Under the pieces are notes generated by a model, which worked only from the letters and a program-made list of their open reading frames with translations, did not search any database and was not told where the DNA came from. From NCBI RefSeq assembly GCF_000430645.1, contig NZ_KE387185.1, positions 1,337,780-1,401,779 on the forward strand: a stretch of 64,000 bases of DNA, given 5' to 3'. Shown here one piece after another: positions 46,950 to 55,523 of this stretch. The translations under genes were made by a program, and so were the position numbers. This DNA is from Aquimarina latercula DSM 2041 (lineage in GTDB: Bacteria > Bacteroidota > Bacteroidia > Flavobacteriales > Flavobacteriaceae). The first letter of the stretch is position 1, and every line of letters begins with the position of its first letter.

Positions 46950-46966
46950 AATTAACTGTTAATTAA

Positions 46967-47021
46967 TTGCTTATCAAACTAACAATTGTTAGTTTTGTTA
47001 TACTATAACGTTATAGTATAA
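46967..47021 (+). promoter_or_regulatory. paa promoter with two perfect palindromic operators
   Basis: A TTG (46967-46969), 20-bp spacer and TAGTTTTG (46990-46997) form a good Bacteroidota promoter. Palindrome 1, AAACTAACAATTGTTAGTTT (46976-46995), covers the spacer and -7. Palindrome 2 (46998-47021, 24 bp, centre AACGTT) covers the predicted start site. Both arms are perfect. A TetR-type dimer bound at either would block transcription. Confidence 0.75.
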
Positions 47022-47027
47022 TATTTC

Positions 47028-48101
47028 ATGAGTGATTTTCATACCATAAAAATAGCTGAGGTTCTTAAAGAAACTAAGGACTGTACTTCAATAACTTTTG
47101 ACATTCCTCAAAGTTTAAAGGAGGAATTTGCATATAAACAAGGTCAGTATTTAACTTTAAGAACCGAATTAGATGGGCAAGATGTAAGGCGTAACTATTC
47201 CTTATGCTCAAGTCCTATTGATGATGAGTGGAAAGTTGCTGTTAAAAGAATAGAGGGAGGCCTTTTTTCCAATTATGCTTGTAATGTTTTAAAAGCTGGA
47301 GATGAATTAGAAGTCTTGCCTCCCAATGGGAGTTTTTTTACAGACGTAGATACAACAAGATCTAAGAATTATATTGTTTTCGCTGCAGGTAGTGGGATTA
47401 CTCCAATTCTTTCGATCATAAAAACTCATTTAGCTTTAGAACCCGATAGTACATTCAAGTTATTTTACTTGAATCGAACTGTTAAATCTATTATCTTTAA
47501 AGAAGAGATAGAAGCATTGAGAAACACTTATTTTGGAAGGTTTGAGATATTTTATTTTCTAACAAAAGAGCATAGGGATATTCCTTTGTTAAATGGAAGA
47601 TTTACCTCGGATAAGTTAAAAGAACTTACTAATAAGATTATTAATGTTCCTGAAGTAGATGAGTGTTTTATTTGTGGTCCAGAAGAGATGATTTTTCTTA
47701 TTAGAGATGAATTAGTTGATGCGGGACTATCTAAGGATAATATTCATTACGAGTTGTTTTTTTCAGGAGCTTCAGAAGAAGATAAGAAACAAGCTGCAAT
47801 TGCTGTAGAACATAAGTTCGAGGGGACTGAAGTTACAATAATTGATGGTGGAAAAGAATTCCATTTCGGAATGGATGATGAATATGATAATATTCTAGAT
47901 GGAGCATTGGCTGCTGGAGCCGACCTTCCATTTGCTTGTAAAGGTGGTGTTTGTAGTACTTGTAAATGTAAATTGATAGAAGGAGAAGTAGCAATGAAAA
48001 TAAATTATGCACTCGAAGAAGATGAAGTGGCAAAGGGCTTAGTGTTATCTTGTCAAGCAGTGCCAACTACAGAAAAGGTAGTAGTTGATTTTGATGTGTA
48101 A
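47028..48101 (+). CDS. paaE: Phenylacetyl-CoA epoxidase reductase subunit PaaE
   Basis: The 357-aa protein is a ferredoxin-NADP reductase-type flavoprotein with a C-terminal plant-type ferredoxin domain. Visible are the FAD segment RRNYSLCSSP, the NADPH region FAAGSGITPILS, and the 2Fe-2S ligands in CKGGVCSTCKC with a later Cys in LSCQA. It passes electrons from NADPH to the PaaABC di-iron oxygenase. Here paaE is the first gene of the operon, ahead of paaA, as in other Bacteroidota. The start is the ATG at 47028, 6 bp after the second palindrome. Confidence 0.95.
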   Translation: MSDFHTIKIAEVLKETKDCTSITFDIPQSLKEEFAYKQGQYLTLRTELDGQDVRRNYSLCSSPIDDEWKVAVKRIEGGLFSNYACNVLKAGDELEVLPPNGSFFTDVDTTRSKNYIVFAAGSGITPILSIIKTHLALEPDSTFKLFYLNRTVKSIIFKEEIEALRNTYFGRFEIFYFLTKEHRDIPLLNGRFTSDKLKELTNKIINVPEVDECFICGPEEMIFLIRDELVDAGLSKDNIHYELFFSGASEEDKKQAAIAVEHKFEGTEVTIIDGGKEFHFGMDDEYDNILDGALAAGADLPFACKGGVCSTCKCKLIEGEVAMKINYALEEDEVAKGLVLSCQAVPTTEKVVVDFDV

Positions 48102-48167
48102 TCAGGATATTTTGTAGTTCTGATAAGAAAACTGAACTTGGTTTCAGAATAATAAAACTCCAATGTT

Positions 48168-49124
48168 ATGAGTGAAAAAGAAATAAAAAATCTGGAAGAA
48201 CTTTTTGACCAAAGAATTGCCAGAGATGAAAAAATCGAACCTAAAGATTGGATGCCAGAAAAGTATCGAAAGACTCATATAAGGCAGATATCGCAACATG
48301 CACATTCGGAAATAGTAGGAATGCTACCAGAAGGTAACTGGATATCTAGAGCTCCTTCTATGAGACGTAAAGTAGCATTATTAGCTAAAGTACAGGATGA
48401 AGCTGGACATGGATTATACTTATATAGTGCTTGTGAAACTTTAGGGATTTCTAGAGAGGAATTATACGAGCAATTACACTCTGGAAAAGCTAAATATTCT
48501 AGTATTTTCAATTATCCTACATTAACTTGGGCAGATATAGGTGCAATAGGATGGTTGGTTGATGGTGCAGCAATAATTAATCAAGTACCGCTTTGTAGTA
48601 CTTCATATGGTCCTTATGCAAGAGCCATGATTCGTGTTTGTAAAGAAGAAAGTTTCCATCAACGTCAAGGATATGAAATTATGATGACATTGGCTAAAGG
48701 AACACCAGAACAAAAAGAATTAGCTCAGGATGCTTTAAATAGATGGTGGTGGCCATCTCTTATGATGCTTGGTCCTACCGATGCAGAATCTGTACATACA
48801 GAACAATCCATGAAATGGAAGTTAAAAAGAAAAACAAATGATGAACTACGTCAGCAATTTATAGATCAAACTGTTCCTCAGGCAGACCTTATTGGTTTAA
48901 CGGTACCGGATCCAGATTTAAAATGGAATGAGAAAACTAAGCATTATGATTTTGGAGAAATTGATTGGGATGAGTTTTGGCAGGTAGTTAAAGGTCACGG
49001 ACCTTGTAATAAAGAAAGGTTGTCAGCTAGAGTCAATGCTTGGGAAGAAGGAGAATGGGTACGTGATGCTGCTATGGCTTATGCAGAAAAACAACAGAAT
49101 AATAAAATAAAGAAAGCAATTTAA
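48168..49124 (+). CDS. paaA: Phenylacetyl-CoA epoxidase catalytic subunit PaaA
   Basis: The 318-aa protein matches PaaA over its full length. The di-iron ligands appear as DEAGHG and [10 protein letters not shown], in the ferritin-like fold, with [29 protein letters not shown] near the start as its signature segment. With PaaC it forms the oxygenase that adds an epoxide to the ring of phenylacetyl-CoA. It starts 66 bp after paaE. Confidence 0.97.
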   Translation: MSEKEIKNLEELFDQRIARDEKIEPKDWMPEKYRKTHIRQISQHAHSEIVGMLPEGNWISRAPSMRRKVALLAKVQDEAGHGLYLYSACETLGISREELYEQLHSGKAKYSSIFNYPTLTWADIGAIGWLVDGAAIINQVPLCSTSYGPYARAMIRVCKEESFHQRQGYEIMMTLAKGTPEQKELAQDALNRWWWPSLMMLGPTDAESVHTEQSMKWKLKRKTNDELRQQFIDQTVPQADLIGLTVPDPDLKWNEKTKHYDFGEIDWDEFWQVVKGHGPCNKERLSARVNAWEEGEWVRDAAMAYAEKQQNNKIKKAI

Positions 49125-49188
49125 TAAATACCTTATTAACTCACTTCTTTCTTTTTTGAGAATTAATGAGAATAAGGGCTTAATGATT

Positions 49189-49473
49189 ATGAAAAAAAAT
49201 TGGCCACTTTGGGAAGTCTTTGTAAGAAGTAAAAATGGATTAGAACACCGACATTTCGGGAGTTTACATGCTGCTGATGAGGAAATGGCATTAGAAAATG
49301 CTAGAGATGTATATACTCGTAGAAGCGAAGGAGTTAGTATATGGGTTGTAGAATCTAAACATATAACTGCTTCTAATCCAGAGAATAATGGAGAGTTGTT
49401 CGAGCCTGCTCAGGATAAAGTATATAGGCATCCTACATTTTATACATTGCCGGATGAGGTAAAGCATATGTAA
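49189..49473 (+). CDS. paaB: Phenylacetyl-CoA epoxidase subunit PaaB
   Basis: The open frame reaches back to 49156, but the ATG at 49189 (MKKNWPLWEVFVRSKNGLEHRHFGSLHAADEE by its span) gives the normal 94-aa PaaB; the ATG at 49183 is the alternative. Conserved HVGSLHA-like and ARDVYTRRSEGVSIWVV segments are clear. PaaB bridges PaaA-PaaC dimers in the epoxidase complex. Confidence 0.93.
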   Translation: MKKNWPLWEVFVRSKNGLEHRHFGSLHAADEEMALENARDVYTRRSEGVSIWVVESKHITASNPENNGELFEPAQDKVYRHPTFYTLPDEVKHM

Positions 49474-49521
49474 TGCATAAAAGGCAATAGTATATCTGTA
49501 AAATGGCAATTTGCTTAATTA

Positions 49522-50292
49522 ATGCGATTTTTTAAAATGGAAAAAGAAAATTTAATACAATATATCTACGGAATTGCGGATAATGCTCTAATCTTAGGAC
49601 AACGACTTTCTGAATTATGTGGCCATGGGCCAAATTTAGAGACAGATATTGCATGTACTAATATAGCATTAGACTTATTAGGACAAACACGTAGTTATTA
49701 TCAATACGCTGCACAACTTTCTGGAGATAAGGTAACAGAAGACGATATTGCTTTTTTGAGAACAGAAAGACAATATAAAAATGTACTACTAGTAGAGCAA
49801 CCAAATGTTAATTTTGGATATGTTATCACTCGTCAGTTTTTTTACGATGTTTTTCATTTGTTACTACTACAAGAGTTACAAAAAAGTAAAGATGAAACAC
49901 TTTCTGCGATAGCTAAAAAATCGATAAAAGAAGTTAGTTATCATCAACGTTTTTCGTCGGACTGGATCAAAAGATTGGGGGATGGAACAGAGGTTAGTAG
50001 AAATAAGGTTCAAGAGGCGGTGAATGATCTTTGGAAGTTTACTGATGAATTATTTCATATGACAGAAGATGATAAAAAGATGCTTGAAAATGAAGTTGGA
50101 GTGGATGTTAGTCTTTTAAAAGAAAAATACTACCAGGTTATAAACGAAATTTTAGAAGAAGCAACTTTAGTGATTCCTGAACTAAAATGGTTTAGAAAAG
50201 GAGGCAAAGAAGGAATTCATAGTGAACATATGGGATATCTTCTTTCAGATCTTCAGTATATGCAGAGAACTTACCCAAATATGAAGTGGTGA
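49522..50292 (+). CDS. paaC: Phenylacetyl-CoA epoxidase structural subunit PaaC
   Basis: The 256-aa protein (ATG at 49537, MEKENLIQYIYG, is a likely alternative start) is a ferritin-like helical protein with the PaaC segments IADNALILGQRLSELCGHGP, EVSYHQRFSSDWIKRLGDGT and HMGYLLSDLQYMQRTYP. PaaC pairs with PaaA and supports its fold but does not carry the catalytic iron site. Confidence 0.95.
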   Translation: MRFFKMEKENLIQYIYGIADNALILGQRLSELCGHGPNLETDIACTNIALDLLGQTRSYYQYAAQLSGDKVTEDDIAFLRTERQYKNVLLVEQPNVNFGYVITRQFFYDVFHLLLLQELQKSKDETLSAIAKKSIKEVSYHQRFSSDWIKRLGDGTEVSRNKVQEAVNDLWKFTDELFHMTEDDKKMLENEVGVDVSLLKEKYYQVINEILEEATLVIPELKWFRKGGKEGIHSEHMGYLLSDLQYMQRTYPNMKW

Positions 50293-50361
50293 TGATATAT
50301 TAGACATCATTCAAACGATTTATCAAAAGGGTTGTTTTTCAAGAGTAATATTAAAAGTAAT

Positions 50362-50865
50362 ATGACAATCACATTAGAACAACATATTGATCCAAAATTA
50401 TACGAGATTCTACAGAAAGTTAGTGATCCAGAGATTCCCGTATTATCTATTATGGATATGGGAGTGGTAAGATCTGCCAAAATCGTTGATGATACTGTGT
50501 ATGTTAATATTACTCCCACATATAGTGGGTGCCCAGCAATGGATGTTATAGGAGATGATATTGTAAGTGCTTTTCAAAAAGAACGGATGGATGCTAAGGT
50601 GTCATTAGTACTCTCTCCTGCCTGGACTACAGATTGGATAACACCTAGAGGACGAAAAGCCCTTGAGGATTATGGGATTGCTGCTCCTTTAGAAGAAGAA
50701 GCTGATAAAGAAGTTTTATTAGGGAATAAGCGAATAGTAAAATGTCCTCAATGTGGATCTAATAATACCAAGATGATAAGCCAGTTTGGATCTACTGCTT
50801 GTAAAGCTTTGTTTCAGTGTGATGATTGTTTAGAACCTTTTGATTATTTCAAATGTCTTAAATAA
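50362..50865 (+). CDS. paaD: PaaD, iron-sulfur maturation protein for the epoxidase
   Basis: The frame opens at 50332, but ATG 50362 (MTITLEQHIDPKLYEILQ) is the better start and gives 167 aa. The N-terminal MIP18/DUF59 domain shows VSDPEIPVLSIMDMGVVR and TPTYSGCPAMD with its Cys, and a C-terminal zinc-ribbon has KCPQCGSNNT and FQCDDC. PaaD is needed for an active epoxidase, probably by inserting Fe or Fe-S. The VOC gene begins 1 bp after its stop. Confidence 0.93.
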   Translation: MTITLEQHIDPKLYEILQKVSDPEIPVLSIMDMGVVRSAKIVDDTVYVNITPTYSGCPAMDVIGDDIVSAFQKERMDAKVSLVLSPAWTTDWITPRGRKALEDYGIAAPLEEEADKEVLLGNKRIVKCPQCGSNNTKMISQFGSTACKALFQCDDCLEPFDYFKCLK

Positions 50866-50866
50866 T

Positions 50867-51235
50867 ATGCTAGGATTAAGAACAACTATATATAAAGTAA
50901 CTGATTTAGAAAAAGCTAAAGAATGGTATGCTAAAGCTTTTGATACAAAACAATATTTTGATGAACCCTTTTACGTAGGTTTCAATATTGGAGGATATGA
51001 ATTAGGGTTGTTACCAGAAGAGGATGTAGTAGAAAACAAAACCGATAATGTGCTTTCTTATTGGGGAGTGAATGATATTCATAAAACCTATGAGAAACTT
51101 CTAAAGTTAGGAGCTATAGAACACGAAAAACCAACTAATGTTGGAGGAGAATTAATGGTTGCTTCGGTAAAAGATCCTTGGAGCAATGTTATCGGAATTA
51201 TATACAATCCGCAGTTTAAATTAATAGAAAAATAA
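50867..51235 (+). CDS. VOC-superfamily (glyoxalase-like) protein inside the paa operon
   Basis: Starting at ATG 50867, right behind paaD, the 122-aa protein has the paired beta-alpha-beta fold of the VOC family: LRTTIYKVTDLEKAKEWYAKAF, GYELGLLPE, and VASVKDPWSNVIGIIYNP near the end. Possible metal ligands are scattered (Glu in YELGL, His in AIEHEK), but the full set cannot be proven. It is not a standard paa gene. Its tight coupling to paaD suggests it serves the pathway, perhaps handling a reactive epoxide or aldehyde; this is a guess. Confidence 0.83.
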   Translation: MLGLRTTIYKVTDLEKAKEWYAKAFDTKQYFDEPFYVGFNIGGYELGLLPEEDVVENKTDNVLSYWGVNDIHKTYEKLLKLGAIEHEKPTNVGGELMVASVKDPWSNVIGIIYNPQFKLIEK

Positions 51236-51280
51236 TTCCTTAGAGAAGTTGTAGTATTTAAGGTAATAAAAACATAAAGT

Positions 51281-52060
51281 GTGAACTCAATAGAATTAAA
51301 AATAGAAAATAATATAGCTAAGATAACTTTAAACCGTCCTGAAACTTTTAATAGTTTCGATAGAGAAATGGCATTAAGACTTCAGGATACTTTAGATACT
51401 TGTGAAGCTAACGATGAGGTCAGAGCGATACTGTTAATTGGTAATGGTAAAGCGTTTTGTGCGGGTCAGGATTTAAATGAAGTTACCTCTCCGGAACTAA
51501 ACCCAGGATTCAGAAAAATATTAGAAGAACATTATAATCCAATAGTACAGAGAATACGAAATATAGAAAAACCAGTTATTGCAGCCGTTAATGGAGTTGC
51601 TGCTGGAGCAGGAGCAAATATTGCTTTGGCTTGCGATATTGTTGTAGCATCAGAAGTAGCAAGTTTTATTCAGGCTTTCAGTAAAATTGGTTTAATTCCT
51701 GATAGTGCAGGGACTTTTTTCTTACCAAGGTTGATTGGTTTTCAAAAAGCTTCAGCCCTAATGATGTTGGGTGATAAAGTGAGTGCAGAGCAAGCCGAAG
51801 ATTTAGGAATGTTATATAAGGTATTTCCAGTTGACACTTTTGAAGATCAAGTTCTTAAACTAGCAAGTAAAGTTGCGCAAATGCCAACTAAGGCTTTAGG
51901 GCTTACCAAAAGATTATTAAATCAATCGATGGTAAATACATTAGATCAGCAATTAGCGATGGAGTCTGATCTACAAATAGAAGCAGCTGAAAGTAATGAT
52001 TATGCAGAAGGAGTAAATGCTTTTATAGAAAAAAGAAAACCTGTTTTTAAAGGAAATTAA
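51281..52060 (+). CDS. paaG: PaaG, epoxide-to-oxepin-CoA isomerase
   Basis: A crotonase-fold protein of 259 aa that starts with GTG (NSIELKIENN follows). It shows GKAFCAGQDLNEV, AAVNGVAAGAGANIALACDIV (oxyanion-hole segment) and SAGTFFLPRLIG, as in PaaG, which isomerises 1,2-epoxyphenylacetyl-CoA to oxepin-CoA. Its position after paaABCD and 3 bp before paaH supports PaaG rather than PaaF. Confidence 0.88.
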   Translation: MNSIELKIENNIAKITLNRPETFNSFDREMALRLQDTLDTCEANDEVRAILLIGNGKAFCAGQDLNEVTSPELNPGFRKILEEHYNPIVQRIRNIEKPVIAAVNGVAAGAGANIALACDIVVASEVASFIQAFSKIGLIPDSAGTFFLPRLIGFQKASALMMLGDKVSAEQAEDLGMLYKVFPVDTFEDQVLKLASKVAQMPTKALGLTKRLLNQSMVNTLDQQLAMESDLQIEAAESNDYAEGVNAFIEKRKPVFKGN

Positions 52061-52063
52061 GAT

Positions 52064-53266
52064 ATGGTGGTAGGAGTTATAGGGTCCGGAACAATGGGTA
52101 GTGGGATAGCGCAAGTTGCCGCAACAGCCGGATGCAAAGTAAAAGTGTTTGACACAAAACAAGAAGCACTTGATAAAAGTCAAAAAGCTTTGGAAAAAAT
52201 TCTTTCTCGTTTAATTGAAAAAGGAAGGATTGATAAAGAAGAAAAGGATCGGATTCAAACAAATATTACATATGTAAACGAGCTAAAAGAGTTGAGTGAT
52301 GCCAATCTAACTATAGAGGCTATCATCGAAGATTTATCAATTAAGCAACGTGTGTTTTCTGAATTAGAAACCTATGTTTCTGATGATACTATTATAGCAT
52401 CAAATACATCTTCATTATCTATAGCTTCTATAGCTTCTTCGTTAAAAAGACCTGAACGTTGTATCGGAATTCATTTCTTTAATCCTGCTCCCTTAATGAA
52501 ATTAGTAGAGGTGATACCGGCTGTACAAACGTCGGATGCCGTAATAAATGAAGTGACTGATACTATTAGGGATTGGAAAAAAGTAGTAGCCATTGCTAAG
52601 GATACTCCTGGTTTTATTGTGAATCGTGTAGCGAGACCTTTTTATGGAGAATCACTTCGTATTTATGAAGAAGGACTGGCAGACCTAGCAACCATAGATA
52701 GTAGCTTAAAGGAATTGGGAGGTTTTAGAATGGGACCTTTTGAATTGATGGATTTTATAGGGAATGATGTTAATTATACGGTAACTGAAACCGTATTCAA
52801 AGCATTTTACTACGACCCTAGATACAAACCATCCTTTACTCAAAAAAGACTGTCAGAAGCAGGATACCTTGGAAGAAAATCTGGTAAAGGATACTATAAT
52901 TATGATGAACAAGGAAAAATAACATCTCCGAATATTGGTAGTTCAGTTACTCCCAACGGAGCTGAAAAGTTATCCAAAGAAGAACTCTCACAGTATATAT
53001 TTAATCGTGTATTAGTGATGTTGATTAATGAAGCTGCAGATGCACTATTTTGGAATATCGCTTCTCCAGAAGATATTGATAATGCAATGACTAAAGGTGT
53101 TAACTACCCTAAGGGTTTACTTGCTTGGGCCGATAAAAAAGGAATTGACTGGTGTGTAAACAAACTTGATAAATTATATGATGAATACCGAGAAGATAGG
53201 TATCGATGTAGCCCATTATTAAGAAGAATGGATAGAGAGAATAGAACATTTTTTCCAGTTAATTAA
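52064..53266 (+). CDS. paaH: PaaH, 3-hydroxyadipyl-CoA dehydrogenase
   Basis: The 400-aa protein has an N-terminal Rossmann domain (VGVIGSGTMGSGIAQVAATAG) and 3-hydroxyacyl-CoA dehydrogenase signatures IASNTSSLSI, GIHFFNPAPLMKLVEVI and KDTPGFIVNRVARPF, followed by two C-terminal helical domains. It oxidises 3-hydroxyadipyl-CoA with NAD. It begins 3 bp after paaG. Confidence 0.92.
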   Translation: MVVGVIGSGTMGSGIAQVAATAGCKVKVFDTKQEALDKSQKALEKILSRLIEKGRIDKEEKDRIQTNITYVNELKELSDANLTIEAIIEDLSIKQRVFSELETYVSDDTIIASNTSSLSIASIASSLKRPERCIGIHFFNPAPLMKLVEVIPAVQTSDAVINEVTDTIRDWKKVVAIAKDTPGFIVNRVARPFYGESLRIYEEGLADLATIDSSLKELGGFRMGPFELMDFIGNDVNYTVTETVFKAFYYDPRYKPSFTQKRLSEAGYLGRKSGKGYYNYDEQGKITSPNIGSSVTPNGAEKLSKEELSQYIFNRVLVMLINEAADALFWNIASPEDIDNAMTKGVNYPKGLLAWADKKGIDWCVNKLDKLYDEYREDRYRCSPLLRRMDRENRTFFPVN

Positions 53267-53286
53267 TTAGAAAAAGATCTAAGATT

Positions 53287-53694
53287 ATGATTGACTCTCA
53301 AAAAATACCTCAAAAAATGCTAGACCAAGACCCTTTTAGTCAATGGTTAGGGATAGAAGTTATACAAGTAGAAGTAGGAAGATGTAAAGTGGGAATGACG
53401 GTACGAAAAGAGATGCTTAATAGTATGGGTAAAGCTCATGGAGGGATATCATATAGTTTGGCAGATACAGCATTTGGTTTTTCTGCAAATACCCATGGTA
53501 AGTATGCAGTTTCTATAGAAACATCGATCAACCATATTGAAGCTTTAGAAGAAGGAGATTATCTTACTGCCGAGGCAGTTACCGATATAGCAAAGACTAA
53601 AATAGGGTTTAATATTGTTGAGGTTAAAAGAGGTGATCAAATAGTAGCACTATTCAAAGGAGTAGTATACAGAACCAATAAAGATTGGCAATAA
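53287..53694 (+). CDS. paaI: PaaI, hotdog thioesterase
   Basis: A 135-aa single hotdog domain with MLNSMGKAHGGISYSLADTAFGFSAN, holding the catalytic-region HGG and Asp, and a typical length. PaaI removes CoA from dead-end ring-hydroxylated phenylacetyl-CoA or septanoid products, so protecting the CoA pool. It sits between paaH and a small lipoprotein gene. Confidence 0.93.
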   Translation: MIDSQKIPQKMLDQDPFSQWLGIEVIQVEVGRCKVGMTVRKEMLNSMGKAHGGISYSLADTAFGFSANTHGKYAVSIETSINHIEALEEGDYLTAEAVTDIAKTKIGFNIVEVKRGDQIVALFKGVVYRTNKDWQ

Positions 53695-53717
53695 TTAATC
53701 AACTAATACACAGATCA

Positions 53718-54266
53718 ATGAGAATATTTTTAGTATCCATCTTATGTTTGTCAATTTTTTCTTGTGGAAAAGAGACGAAATCAAAAAAAGAAACTTTAGA
53801 AGGCACAGAACCAATTGTTACAGAAACTAAAGAAGAAATATCCGAGGGTGTTCAAAATGCTATGGGTGATCTTTTTAACGATCAAGTAATAATGGAAGTA
53901 GATGAAACCGTTTTTGTTATCGATAATGGCACTAATCGGGCGAACGAGGATATGTCTGCGGGAATTATGAAAATGGTAGCTCCTCAATCTTATGATGCCT
54001 TTAAAGTAAAGATGATGCAAGAACCAGAAGAACAAAATGGAGTTACTTCATTAGGAATTAAAGAAGTTGAATTGGAAGGTAAAAAAGTACTTGTTCAGAA
54101 GTCAATGACTTTAGACGAGACAGGTGATAAAATGATTATGATGATGTATGCAATGCCTGCAGGAGAAAAAACAATAATGATATCTTCCTATTTTATGGAA
54201 AAGGAAGAATCTAAATACTTACCACTAATTGAAAAATCAGTGGTAACGGCAAAATTGAAAGAATAA
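53718..54266 (+). CDS. Lipoprotein of unknown function inside the paa operon
   Basis: The open frame starts at 53685, overlapping paaI, but ATG 53718 (MRIFLVSILCLSIFSCGKE) gives a clean lipoprotein signal with Cys at 16 and a 182-aa product. The mature part is acidic and lysine-rich with no known domain; it ends with MISSYFMEKEESKYLPLIEKSVVTAKLKE, like small periplasmic proteins of unknown role in Bacteroidota. It is plainly in the operon (24 bp after paaI, 42 bp before paaJ). A surface lipoprotein in a cytosolic CoA pathway is unexpected. Confidence 0.7.
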   Translation: MRIFLVSILCLSIFSCGKETKSKKETLEGTEPIVTETKEEISEGVQNAMGDLFNDQVIMEVDETVFVIDNGTNRANEDMSAGIMKMVAPQSYDAFKVKMMQEPEEQNGVTSLGIKEVELEGKKVLVQKSMTLDETGDKMIMMMYAMPAGEKTIMISSYFMEKEESKYLPLIEKSVVTAKLKE

Positions 54267-54308
54267 AATAGTGATTAAAGTACTATAACCAGATACGCAC
54301 ATATCAAA

Positions 54309-55520
54309 ATGAAAGAAGCATATATAATAGATGGAGTTAGAACTCCTATTGGAAATTATAAAGGAACATTATCTGCGGTAAGAACAGATGATTTAGGAGC
54401 TTTAGTTATTAAAGAATTAGTAAAAAAGAATCCAAATATTCCTAAGGAAGATTATGATGATGTGATTATGGGATGTGCTAATCAAGCAGGAGAAGATAAT
54501 AGAAATGTAGCTAGAATGTGTTCTTTATTAGCTGGACTTCCTTTTACAGTTCCAGGAGAAACAGTAAATCGTCTTTGTAGTTCTGGACTTTCGGCAATAA
54601 TACATGCAAACAGAGCTATAAAAGCTGATGATGGAGATATCTTTATTTCTGGAGGAGTTGAGAATATGACACGTGGTCCATACGTAATTGCAAAACCATC
54701 TTCGGCATTTGGTAATGATTCCAAAATGTATGATTCAAGTTTTGGATGGAGGTTTGTAAACCAAAAGATGCATGAGTTATATGGTACGGATGGAATGGGA
54801 AATACAGCTGAGAATTTGGTAGAGAAGTATAATATCTCTAGAGAGGATCAGGATGCTTTTGCATACTGGAGCCAGATGAAAGCTACTAAAGCGCAAGAAT
54901 CTGGGAGATTAGCAAAAGAAATTACTACTGTAGAGATACCGCAACGAAAAAAAGATCCTATTAAGTTTGTTAATGATGAGTTTGTAAAACCTGCTACGAG
55001 CAAAGAAGTTTTAGCAAAGCTACGTCCTGCTTTTAAGAAAGATGGGAGTGTAACCGCAGGAAATTCTTCAGGACTAAATGATGGAGCAGCTGCTACAATT
55101 ATTGCTTCTTCAGATGCAGTCAAAAAATACAACCTTACACCCATTGCACGAATTGTTAGTTCTGCAGTGGTTGGAGTAGAGCCCAGAATTATGGGAATTG
55201 GTCCGGTTCAGGCATCTAATAGGGCATTAGAAAAAGCAGGTATTACTATGGATGATATTGATATCATAGAATTAAATGAAGCTTTTGCTTCTCAAGCATT
55301 GGCTTGTATAAGAGAATGGGGATTAAAAGATGATGATCCTAGAATCAACCCTAATGGAGGCTCTATAGCAATTGGACATCCACTTGGAGTTACAGGAACT
55401 AGAATCACATATTCAGCTGCTTTAGAGTTACAAGAACGAAATAAAAGATATGCATTAATCACTATGTGTGTAGGTGTAGGACAAGGATATGCTTGTGTAA
55501 TAGAAAACACGAATCTATAA
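54309..55520 (+). CDS. paaJ: PaaJ, 3-oxoadipyl-CoA thiolase
   Basis: The 403-aa thiolase shows the active-site Cys in VNRLCSSGLSAI, His in SIAIGHPLGVTGTR and the second Cys in MCVGVGQGYACV, plus NLNEAF-like IELNEAFASQ. PaaJ cleaves 3-oxoadipyl-CoA to succinyl-CoA and acetyl-CoA and also 3-oxo-5,6-dehydrosuberyl-CoA. It lies 3 bp before paaZ. Confidence 0.94.
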   Translation: MKEAYIIDGVRTPIGNYKGTLSAVRTDDLGALVIKELVKKNPNIPKEDYDDVIMGCANQAGEDNRNVARMCSLLAGLPFTVPGETVNRLCSSGLSAIIHANRAIKADDGDIFISGGVENMTRGPYVIAKPSSAFGNDSKMYDSSFGWRFVNQKMHELYGTDGMGNTAENLVEKYNISREDQDAFAYWSQMKATKAQESGRLAKEITTVEIPQRKKDPIKFVNDEFVKPATSKEVLAKLRPAFKKDGSVTAGNSSGLNDGAAATIIASSDAVKKYNLTPIARIVSSAVVGVEPRIMGIGPVQASNRALEKAGITMDDIDIIELNEAFASQALACIREWGLKDDDPRINPNGGSIAIGHPLGVTGTRITYSAALELQERNKRYALITMCVGVGQGYACVIENTNL

Positions 55521-55523
55521 TTT

